This document shows positions 9,786 to 15,461 of a DNA stretch of 64,000 nt, piece by piece. The first letter of the stretch is position 1. Each line of letters starts with the position of its first letter. Made by a program: the position numbers and the translations under genes. The DNA is from Aequorivita iocasae (GTDB lineage: Bacteria; Bacteroidota; Bacteroidia; Flavobacteriales; Flavobacteriaceae). A model generated the notes under the pieces. The model was not told the DNA's origin, did no database searches, and was given only the letters and a program-made list of their open reading frames with translations. The stretch is from contig NZ_CP068439.1 of assembly GCF_016757735.1 (NCBI RefSeq), forward strand, positions 1,550,001 to 1,614,000, in the 5' to 3' direction.

Positions 9786-10247
9786 TTACTTTGAGTCCTT
9801 GTCTTTTACAATCATTACTGAACATTTGGCGTGTGTTGCTAAATACTGTGAAACAGAACCCAATAAAAGACGTGAAAATGCTCCTTGCCCTTGAGAGCCG
9901 ACTACGATTAAATCTGCATCAAACGACTCTGCTTTTTCTAAAATCTCCTTTTTTGGAAGCCCACTGACCACGCTTGTTGTTATTGCAATCGAACTATTTT
10001 TTTCAGATATGATTATTACAGCATCGGAAACAATTTTTTCTCCCAATTTTTCTGCATTGGCTATAAATTCTCGATAATAGACGTCAAGAGTGTCCGTTGT
10101 TGAAATGAGCTCTGGCGTTGACATCGCTGGATGCTCATAAACGTTTATTATACTAATTTCACTATCCTGTGGTAATGAAAATTTTGCAAGTTCCTTAACA
10201 GCCACTTTACTAAACTCTGAACCGTCTATTGCTAATACTATCTTCAT
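9786..10247 (-). CDS. Universal stress protein, single domain
   Basis: This 153-residue protein starts with MKIVLAIDGSEFS and ends with the nucleotide-binding pattern GSQGQGAFSRLLLGSVSQYL (about residues 118-137), which corresponds to the G-x2-G-x9-G-S/T ATP loop of UspA-family proteins. The length is typical for a single Usp domain. It is the second Usp gene in the run; the other, two-domain copy lies at the left edge. It is followed after 33 bases by NDH-2 and preceded by the lycopene-cyclase-like gene after 16 bases. The usual roles are in starvation, oxidative or respiratory stress, with no specific ligand predictable. Confidence 0.9.
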   Translation of the reverse strand: MKIVLAIDGSEFSKVAVKELAKFSLPQDSEISIINVYEHPAMSTPELISTTDTLDVYYREFIANAEKLGEKIVSDAVIIISEKNSSIAITTSVVSGLPKKEILEKAESFDADLIVVGSQGQGAFSRLLLGSVSQYLATHAKCSVMIVKDKDSK

Positions 10248-10263
10248 TTTATTTAGTTTTAAA

Positions 10264-10971
10264 TTAATTACGAGCTTTATTTAATTTTATAAGTTTTCGC
10301 CAATACAGATGTTCGTATAATCCAGACCAGTACATCCCAAAAGTAAAGGCGAATAATAATTCTTCAATCGGAATGCCCAAGACAAGAATATGGGTCAGGT
10401 TGTTCAGATTCCAGTACAACTCCACATATTGGGGATAGAACGGAAGTATGCTTCCGAAATAAATGAAGTACAATACCGTAAACAAAATTCCCCCAACCCA
10501 TATCTTTCCTTTTAAATCTGGGCGACAGTAGAGTGTTGCCAATCCACCAATAAAGAGAGCGATAATCCCACAATAGATATGGTTAAGCGATGTAAACAGA
10601 GCCAGTAAAATGAATATGACCACTGGCGTAAAGAGTATATAATTATGTAGCCGATGCCTTTTGTGGTTTCTCTCGATATGTGGTATTTCGGAAAGGCCTC
10701 GCTTAAAAATCAGGTTATAAACAACTGTACCTATTCCGCCTATGGCGAAAGAAAATATTAAACTTTCAATGTCAAAGCCTGTTTTTTCGGCCAATTCAAA
10801 TAATGATGGTGGCATCCAATATTCTGGCACAAACAAGGGCTCTGTTAAACCAAACGGCATAGTGATTAGGCTCATTTGAAGCATTGCTTTTCTATTTTCT
10901 TTTTTGGACAAGTAGATAACTGCCCAAAGAGCTAAAATGATAAGCGACCATATAAACCAGACATTCTGCAT
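10264..10971 (-). CDS. Lycopene-cyclase-domain-like membrane protein
   Basis: A 235-residue protein with about seven hydrophobic segments. PFGLTEPLFVPEYWMPPS at about residues 40-57 and IPIEELLFAFTFGMYW near residue 200 resemble the repeated Pro/Glu motifs of the small CrtYc/CrtYd/CarR lycopene cyclase family, which hold acidic residues in the membrane. I see no carotenoid biosynthesis gene nearby, so a true cyclase role is doubtful. The setting, between small copper-type membrane proteins (DUF5676, SHOCT) and a universal stress protein, suggests that this fold has been adopted for a membrane or metal function. Family assignment is moderately secure; function is open. Confidence 0.6.
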   Translation of the reverse strand: MQNVWFIWSLIILALWAVIYLSKKENRKAMLQMSLITMPFGLTEPLFVPEYWMPPSLFELAEKTGFDIESLIFSFAIGGIGTVVYNLIFKRGLSEIPHIERNHKRHRLHNYILFTPVVIFILLALFTSLNHIYCGIIALFIGGLATLYCRPDLKGKIWVGGILFTVLYFIYFGSILPFYPQYVELYWNLNNLTHILVLGIPIEELLFAFTFGMYWSGLYEHLYWRKLIKLNKARN

Positions 10972-10989
10972 AATCCTAAAATGGTTTTC

Positions 10990-11268
10990 CTATTTTTTAA
11001 CTTTTATTTGTGCGTTATAAAATGCTCCAATACAAGCCCCTATTAACCACCAAAGAATAAAAGTTTGTATTATTCCCATTAACACTTCTAAAGGTGGTAC
11101 ATCCATTCTAATGATACTGGTAGTATCCAAGCCGTGCAAAAGGCTGTTGAAAAAGGTAATTGAACCTTCTTGTCCTGCTGTTAACATTACAATCATACAG
11201 CCCAAATAAATTAAGGTTCCTGTTAGACCGAAAGCAAAACCGAGTTTTTTTATGTTTAATCGATACAT
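10990..11268 (-). CDS. DUF5676-like small membrane protein
   Basis: This is a 92-residue protein with two hydrophobic segments (about 10-30 and 63-85) joined by a loop. The C-terminal segment includes WWLIGACIGAFYN and is followed by a short basic tail. The layout matches a small family often found beside copper-handling genes in Bacteroidota and Proteobacteria. No metal-binding cluster is present beyond isolated Met and Cys residues within the membrane segments. It is 17 bases downstream of a SHOCT gene and 18 bases upstream of the lycopene-cyclase-like gene. Function is unknown. Confidence 0.65.
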   Translation of the reverse strand: MYRLNIKKLGFAFGLTGTLIYLGCMIVMLTAGQEGSITFFNSLLHGLDTTSIIRMDVPPLEVLMGIIQTFILWWLIGACIGAFYNAQIKVKK

Positions 11269-11285
11269 AGTTTTATAATTTTGAG

Positions 11286-11492
11286 TTAGTTTTCTGATTT
11301 TAGAATCTTTTTAGATTCTTCAAATTCTTCCTTGGATAATTCGCCTTTTGCAAAGCGTTTTTTAAGAATATCCAGTGGGCTGTCCTTCTTTGTTTTTTGA
11401 TAAGGTATGTCTGTAGGAATGAAAAATATCCAGGCCAAGAAAAAAAACCAGATAATCCACCATATAAAATGCATACCGCCGTAGTGATTCAT
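11286..11492 (-). CDS. SHOCT-domain small membrane protein (copy 1 of a tandem pair)
   Basis: A 68-residue protein with one strongly hydrophobic, Trp-rich segment at residues 8-25 (FIWWIIWFFFLAWIFF). A short basic linker follows, then a C-terminal SHOCT-type helix pair, DILKKRFAKGELSKEEFEE (residues 42-60). SHOCT is a short C-terminal module often seen in small membrane or oligomeric proteins. It is nearly the same protein as its upstream neighbour at 11504-11740, from which it is separated by 11 bases, so the pair arose by tandem duplication. The function of this family is not established. Confidence 0.75.
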   Translation of the reverse strand: MNHYGGMHFIWWIIWFFFLAWIFFIPTDIPYQKTKKDSPLDILKKRFAKGELSKEEFEESKKILKSEN

Positions 11493-11503
11493 AATATTAG
11501 TTT

Positions 11504-11740
11504 TTAGGAATTAAGGTTTTTAGTAAAATCCGCGTTTAAAATCTTTTTAGATTCTTCATAATCTTCCTTGGATATTTCGCCTTTTGCAAAGCGATTTTTT
11601 AGAATATCAAGTGGGCTTTCTTTCTTTGATTTTTGATATGGGATATCCGCTGGGATAAAGAAGATCCAGGCAATAAATATGACCCATATAATCCACCATA
11701 TAAGGTGCATTCCTCCAAAACTTCCATCGTAATAGTGCAT
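11504..11740 (-). CDS. SHOCT-domain small membrane protein (copy 2 of a tandem pair)
   Basis: A 78-residue paralogue of the next gene, with the same layout: a His/Tyr-containing N-terminus (MHYYDGSFGGMH), one Trp-rich membrane segment (LIWWIIWVIFIAWIFF), and a SHOCT helix pair beginning DILKNRFAKGEISKEDYEE. It is 10 residues longer than the other copy because of a slightly longer start and tail. Differences between the copies are conservative, which suggests both are maintained. It lies 21 bases after the HMA chaperone gene. Confidence 0.75.
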   Translation of the reverse strand: MHYYDGSFGGMHLIWWIIWVIFIAWIFFIPADIPYQKSKKESPLDILKNRFAKGEISKEDYEESKKILNADFTKNLNS

Positions 11741-11761
11741 AATTTTTAATTTTAGATGTTA

Positions 11762-11977
11762 TTAATTTATTTCTGTGATTGTGTATCCATTGAGCGCATC
11801 GAGTTGCTTTTGTAGTTCGGCAACTGAAAGAGTTTCATTCATAGTGATTACAGTAGCTCCTTTTGGTGCCAGAAAAATCTCTGCTTTTTCAATGTTGGGA
11901 TGTTCTTCCAATGTCTTCTTGACTCTTGCAACACATCCACCACAACTGATTCCGTTTATTTGAAATTTTTGTTTCAT
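11762..11977 (-). CDS. HMA-domain copper chaperone (CopZ-like)
   Basis: A 71-residue single-domain heavy-metal-associated protein, predicted to bind Cu(I) and hand it to an ATPase or efflux pump in the cytoplasm. The metal loop is GISCGGCVARVKKTL with the two binding cysteines at residues 11 and 14, followed by the beta-alpha-beta-beta-alpha-beta spacing typical of the fold (ends NGYTITEI). There is no signal peptide. It lies 12 bases after the DUF2933 gene and 21 bases before the SHOCT pair. A second HMA chaperone of different sequence is at 42422-42634 next to the Cu ATPase. Confidence 0.9.
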   Translation of the reverse strand: MKQKFQINGISCGGCVARVKKTLEEHPNIEKAEIFLAPKGATVITMNETLSVAELQKQLDALNGYTITEIN

Positions 11978-11989
11978 AATATTTAGCTT

Positions 11990-12259
11990 TTAGTGATGCT
12001 GATGGCCTTTGTGTTCATCTTTGGATTCAGCCGTAGAGTTTTCTTCTCTATTTTGGGATTCACTTTGTTTATGCTGTGAATGGTTATGACCACCGTGTCC
12101 GTGCGAGCCGTGGGGCATAAATAGGTGGCAGGCAAACATAAAAATGATGAAAATAAATAGTGATGAACCACCTCCTATACCAAATGAGGGCGCTAAAAAG
12201 ATGAACAGTAGTGGTAGCCCACAACCGATGACCATCCATATCCAGTGATTATTTTTCAT
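11990..12259 (-). CDS. DUF2933-like membrane protein with a His-rich tail
   Basis: An 89-residue protein with two hydrophobic segments (about residues 5-24 and 31-50), then a tail very rich in His and Gly (HGSHGHGGHNHSQH at about 51-64) and a final GHQHH. The N-terminal layout (MKNNHWIWMVIGCGLPLL) matches the DUF2933 family that accompanies copper-resistance genes. The His-rich tail is likely to bind Cu, Zn or Ni, probably on the periplasmic face, but topology is not determined. It sits between the Met-rich lipoprotein (18 bases) and the HMA chaperone (12 bases). Confidence 0.72.
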   Translation of the reverse strand: MKNNHWIWMVIGCGLPLLFIFLAPSFGIGGGSSLFIFIIFMFACHLFMPHGSHGHGGHNHSQHKQSESQNREENSTAESKDEHKGHQHH

Positions 12260-12277
12260 TGTTTTTGATTTTATAAA

Positions 12278-12751
12278 TTAGTGATGCTCGGTATGGTCAT
12301 CCTTGGTGGAAGAATCCATATTGTCCATCTTCATACCCTGCATATCCATTCCTTTTTCGCCCATCATCTTTGAGCAGGATTCCATACAGTCCTCGCTCAT
12401 CATTCCTTTTTCGTGCATCATTTTCATCATCGTTCCCATCATTTTTCCGTCATTCATCATTTGGTTCATCATTGAGTGCATCATTGGTTTGTTGCCCATC
12501 ATATTGTTCATCATCGTACTGTCTTTCATCATCATTTGCATTCCTTCACCTTGCATCATTTGCATTGCGTGGTCGCTATTGTGCATCTCCTCCATAAACT
12601 CGGTCATATAATCGTGATTTTTGGTAATTGCATCATATACTTCTGTACGGTTTTCCGGATTTTGCATTAATGCTTGCAAGTCTGCTTCCTGTTTGCAACT
12701 GTTTAAGCTTAAAAGCCCAATTGCAGATAAAATAATTACTAGTGTTTTCAT
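12278..12751 (-). CDS. Met- and His-rich lipoprotein, probable copper binder
   Basis: A 157-residue lipoprotein. The first 19 residues end in a lipobox with Cys19 (LLSLNSC), so the mature protein is probably lipid-anchored. From about residue 60 on it is extraordinarily rich in Met (MQMMQ, MQMMMKDSTMMNNMM and similar) and ends in Asp/His residues (DDHTEHH). Met clusters of this type bind Cu(I) or Ag(I) in the periplasm, as in CusF- and CopC-like proteins, although no defined domain is visible here. Long antisense reading frames across this gene arise from its repetitive ATG codons and are not genes. Confidence 0.82.
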   Translation of the reverse strand: MKTLVIILSAIGLLSLNSCKQEADLQALMQNPENRTEVYDAITKNHDYMTEFMEEMHNSDHAMQMMQGEGMQMMMKDSTMMNNMMGNKPMMHSMMNQMMNDGKMMGTMMKMMHEKGMMSEDCMESCSKMMGEKGMDMQGMKMDNMDSSTKDDHTEHH

Positions 12752-12781
12752 TTTGATTTGTTTTTAAATTATTAATAAGAT

Positions 12782-13384
12782 TTATTCTATTTTCTTTAGT
12801 GACCATTTCTTGTTTTCGTCTCCAACCATAACTAAACTTCTAGAGATTAGCTTGGATGTAATTGCAGGTGGATTTTTATCCTTCTTGCCTTTAGGCGAGA
12901 CGTGAATGGCCAATTGAGTTAAATGCTCTATTGTTTTTCCTTCTTTATCTATGACAACCTCAAAATAATGATAGCTTACCACGTCTTTTTTGAATATGTC
13001 ATTATAGCCAATGATTTCTTTTTCAACTTTTAAAGCCAATGCTTTATCGCCTTCAAAGTTGGTTGCATTCAAAAATTGTGGTTGTATGATAGGATTTCCA
13101 GTTCTATCAATATATCCGTAATAAAGCACATCACTTTTTTGATGTGCAATCAGACATCTTTCGTTACTAAATATGGGATAGCTGGCATCATCTGTTTTGG
13201 TTAAAACCAAATCGTCCCTAAAATCCACCACAATTTTGGCTTCTTGATTTATAAATGCCCATTTCTCTCCTTTTTTTATGGCAGCAAGTCCCTCGTGAAA
13301 AGGTGAAATGTAATCGATATTCTCGATGGTCTGTGCAAATCCCAATAGTGGAAGAAGCAATAATGTGATAACTATTTTTTTCAT
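12782..13384 (-). CDS. Secreted WG-repeat protein
   Basis: A 200-residue protein with a clear signal peptide (MKKIVITLLLLPLLGFAQT, cleavage after about residue 18). It has at least two WG-type repeats: one around KKGEKWAFINQEAKIVVDF (about 37-55) and one around YYGYIDRTGNPIIQPQF (about 87-103). WG/KWG repeats form beta-type modules of unknown binding function and are common in Bacteroidota. It is the second gene of the minus-strand run, 71 bases after the HMA-AraC regulator, which is the largest gap in that run. A small near-palindrome lies in the gap at 13419-13429. No metal ligands stand out. Confidence 0.75.
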   Translation of the reverse strand: MKKIVITLLLLPLLGFAQTIENIDYISPFHEGLAAIKKGEKWAFINQEAKIVVDFRDDLVLTKTDDASYPIFSNERCLIAHQKSDVLYYGYIDRTGNPIIQPQFLNATNFEGDKALALKVEKEIIGYNDIFKKDVVSYHYFEVVIDKEGKTIEHLTQLAIHVSPKGKKDKNPPAITSKLISRSLVMVGDENKKWSLKKIE

Positions 13385-13418
13385 TTTGATATGTTTTTAA
13401 TTTATTAAATGTAGTATT

Positions 13419-13429
13419 GGCCAATGGCC
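13419..13429. promoter_or_regulatory. Short inverted repeat upstream of the WG-repeat gene
   Basis: GGCCA and TGGCC are separated by one base, 35 bases upstream of the WG-repeat gene start and just after the regulator gene start-to-end block. It is the most GC-rich stretch in an otherwise AT-rich gap. It could be an operator or a processing or termination element between the regulator and the rest of the run. With only 5-bp arms, the evidence is weak. Confidence 0.25.
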
Positions 13430-13455
13430 TTCATCTGCATAACTTTCGTTGATAT

Positions 13456-14037
13456 TTATATAATTTCATCATAAAAGTTTCGTTTCCAATTTTCGGTATT
13501 TTTATAGTCAGTCATACTCATTCCAATCACTTCTTTGAATTGTCGGGACAAATGGTTGACACTGCTATAATCCAATAAGTATCCTATTTCTGAAAAGGAA
13601 TGTTGTTTAAGTTGGATGAGTTCTTTAACTTTCTCTATCTTCAATTTGATAAAGTACTTTTCGATGGTTGTATGTTCATTGGTAGAAAATAATTTGCTCA
13701 AGGTCTTATAATCCTTATGAAGATTTGATGCCAATAGTTCAGATGTTTTTACCTTAATATGTAAGGGTAGCTCTTGCAATTGTTCAATAAGAATAATCTT
13801 GATTCTTTCTGTAAGCATTACGTCTTCGTTCTGAACGATTTCAAAATCATTGGAGTGAAGTACGGTTGTTACAGCATTGACAATTTCATTGTTGGTTTTT
13901 TTTGGTGCTTCTACCAACAACCTTCCCAATTCCAAAGAAAGTACTGTTACTCCAAGTTCCTGTAGTTCCTGCTTAATTACTTTTAAGCAGCGATTACAGA
14001 CCATATTCTTAATCCAAAATTCTTTTGGTTTGCTCAT
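13456..14037 (-). CDS. HMA-like/AraC-type transcriptional regulator (copy 1)
   Basis: A 193-residue cytoplasmic regulator. Residues 1-70 resemble a heavy-metal-associated fold with a CxxC loop (NMVCNRCLKVIKQEL, Cys14 and Cys17). Residues 120-190 are an AraC-family helix-turn-helix pair (SEIGYLLDYSSVNHLSRQFK, then GMSMTDYK). The combination suggests direct sensing of a soft metal such as Cu(I) by the N-terminal Cys pair, with the AraC domain acting on DNA. This proposal is inferred from domain content. It is the first gene of the 19-gene minus-strand run. A paralogue with the same plan lies at 29766-30332 in front of the second efflux module. Confidence 0.8.
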   Translation of the reverse strand: MSKPKEFWIKNMVCNRCLKVIKQELQELGVTVLSLELGRLLVEAPKKTNNEIVNAVTTVLHSNDFEIVQNEDVMLTERIKIILIEQLQELPLHIKVKTSELLASNLHKDYKTLSKLFSTNEHTTIEKYFIKLKIEKVKELIQLKQHSFSEIGYLLDYSSVNHLSRQFKEVIGMSMTDYKNTENWKRNFYDEII

Positions 14038-14089
14038 AGTGTTTAATGTATTGCCATCAGGTTTTAGCCCAATAGTTTGAATTATCTGT

Positions 14090-14106
14090 AGCTAACAAGG
14101 TTAGCT
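14090..14106. promoter_or_regulatory. Perfect inverted repeat upstream of the HMA-AraC regulator
   Basis: AGCTAAC and GTTAGCT flank a 3-base loop, 53 bases upstream of the regulator start on the minus strand and about 120 bases after the end of the preceding small gene. A 7-bp perfect arm pair here is a reasonable candidate for an operator or a small hairpin. I cannot separate the two possibilities from sequence. Confidence 0.35.
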
Positions 14107-14228
14107 CTGTAAGGTTTTATTGAATGATGTACGGTGTAGTTTAAAACAGGGTACAACAAATGTTAGCCAGAAGTGAAACTGTGGCTATAGAGACAATGCA
14201 GATTAAATTTAACCTGCGAAGTAGAAAA

Positions 14229-14651
14229 TCAAATTAAGAAGGTCTCGTTGAGAATTATTATATCTGTAGATAAGAGAGGCGGCCTATAGGTTTGAAAAGA
14301 AATTACGTTATCCTCCAATCCCTCAAATAGATTGATATAGGTATGAAAGTAAGTATTTAAGAAAACAAGCGTTTCAGGTTCTGGTATGGTGTTGGATTTT
14401 TTGAAGGCATCATCACCTTTTTTAAAAATGGACTGGTTGTCGCAGCAACCTTTCTCTTGCAATGTAGTACATTGTTTGGTGTATGAATCTTTTTTTTGAG
14501 CCATATCTTTGCAAGCTTTGGCTTTGCCCAGAATGGACATATCTACCAACTTTTTACAGCAAAAATGCATATCTACCGTAAAGGAAGAGGTAGAAAACAG
14601 TATAACAACTGCTAAAAAAAAGGCCAATATTTTGGTAAAAGAAGACTTCAC
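14229..14651 (-). CDS. Small secreted Cys-rich protein (HYC_CC_PP-like), copy 1
   Basis: A 140-residue protein read from a GTG at 14649-14651. An N-terminal signal peptide or anchor (about residues 5-27) is followed by three conserved elements: DMHFCCKKLVD (residues 28-38), KGCCDNQS near residue 68, and a C-terminal YRPPLL. These match a small Bacteroidota family recognised by HYC, CC and PP motifs and usually found beside metal efflux genes. Six or more Cys plus His suggest periplasmic metal binding; this is inferred. It is transcribed away from a close relative at 14943-15359, and the two share a 291-base intergenic region. Confidence 0.72.
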   Translation of the reverse strand: MKSSFTKILAFFLAVVILFSTSSFTVDMHFCCKKLVDMSILGKAKACKDMAQKKDSYTKQCTTLQEKGCCDNQSIFKKGDDAFKKSNTIPEPETLVFLNTYFHTYINLFEGLEDNVISFQTYRPPLLSTDIIILNETFLI

Positions 14652-14942
14652 ATCTAAAGGTAGTTAAATTTTGTTTAACATTTGGTTTTAATCAACTTTA
14701 TAATATTTTGTTTAATAAATTCATTATCAGTTTTTTATACATCAAACACAAGATTGATTTTTACGAAGATAATTGTAAAGGTTCAACAAGAATATGATTT
14801 ATATCATATTGAAATAATTTTTATTGGATTTCATTTGCAATTATATTTCGTGAATTTTAGTTATACATTTTACAATCTCATAATCTAAAATATTTGTTAA
14901 ATAGGTATTTAGAAATAAGTTTTTCATAACTTCGTAACCATA
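14652..14942. promoter_or_regulatory. Divergent control region between the two HYC_CC_PP-like genes
   Basis: This 291-base, very AT-rich stretch has no credible gene. It separates the two arms of the island: everything left is transcribed leftward down to base 1, and everything right is transcribed rightward to 43429. On the plus strand TAACTTCG, resembling the Bacteroidota -7 box TAnnTTTG, lies about 10 bases before the ATG at 14943. On the minus strand TACCTTTA lies about 8 bases before the GTG at 14651. Both are approximate matches. The short symmetric ATATGATTTATATCATAT at about 14801-14818 is another possible operator. Confidence 0.4.
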
Positions 14943-15359
14943 ATGAAAAAAGTTTTTCATAAAATAGCATCATTTTGTATGGCACTTTTAGTGTTACTAT
15001 CAACTGTTTCTTTTACTGTTGATAGTCATTACTGTGGTGATATTTTAGTGGATTCTTCATTGTTTGGCCACGTTGAAACTTGTGGTATGGAAGTTAATAA
15101 ACAATCACCTTTACCAGAGTGCAATATCTCCAAAAAGGACTGTTGTAGTGATGAGCAACAAAGTATATCGGGACAAGACGAACTACAGCTTACTTTTGAT
15201 AAAATAACCTTAAATCAGCAGCTTTTCGTTGCTGCTTTTTTCCACTCTTATAATACCCTTTTTGAAATTTCTGAAGAAGTAACCTTTACTTTAAACGATT
15301 ACCCACCACCCATTATCGTCAGGCATATCTACAAACTTGACGAAACCTATTTAATTTGA
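14943..15359 (+). CDS. Small secreted Cys-rich protein (HYC_CC_PP-like), copy 2
   Basis: A 138-residue protein with an N-terminal signal segment (MKKVFHKIASFCMALLVLLS), then DSHYCGDILVD at about residues 28-38, KKDCCSDEQ at about 63-71, and YPPPIIV near the C-terminus. These are the three defining motifs of the HYC_CC_PP family. It is paralogous to the divergent gene at 14229-14651. It lies 102 bases upstream of the CusA-type pump, so it is probably the first gene of the Cu/Ag efflux operon. A periplasmic metal-binding or pump-accessory role fits the context but is not shown. Confidence 0.78.
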   Translation: MKKVFHKIASFCMALLVLLSTVSFTVDSHYCGDILVDSSLFGHVETCGMEVNKQSPLPECNISKKDCCSDEQQSISGQDELQLTFDKITLNQQLFVAAFFHSYNTLFEISEEVTFTLNDYPPPIIVRHIYKLDETYLI

Positions 15360-15381
15360 TTTTTAAGCAATAGACCCACTA

Positions 15382-15438
15382 ATCCTATGGAGTTCATCCA
15401 TCAGGATAATTTGTTGTATTCGGTATTTTCTTAATACC
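15382..15438 (+). promoter_or_regulatory. Two hairpins in the leader between the small Cys-rich gene and cusA
   Basis: The first hairpin (15382-15407) pairs ATCCT-ATGGA with TCCAT-C-AGGAT around a 5-base loop. The second (15422-15438) pairs GGTATT with AATACC. Both lie in the 102-base gap before the CusA start. Neither is followed by a clear U-run, so they may tune mRNA stability or expression ratio rather than end transcription. The second efflux module has two hairpins in the equivalent place. Confidence 0.4.
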
Positions 15439-15461
15439 ATTGTCTAATTGTTTAACAATCA

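Noticed and set aside
12303-12670. Long plus-strand reading frames opposite the Met-rich lipoprotein gene
   Set aside because: They arise from reverse complements of repeated ATG codons, giving Ile/Ser/His-rich low-complexity peptides with no start context.
14150-14164. A 15-base sequence (GGTACAACAAATGTT) also found at 44894-44908, possibly an internal attachment site
   Set aside because: A few exact 15-base matches are expected by chance in a 64-kb AT-rich window, and there is no integrase or tRNA fragment at this location.
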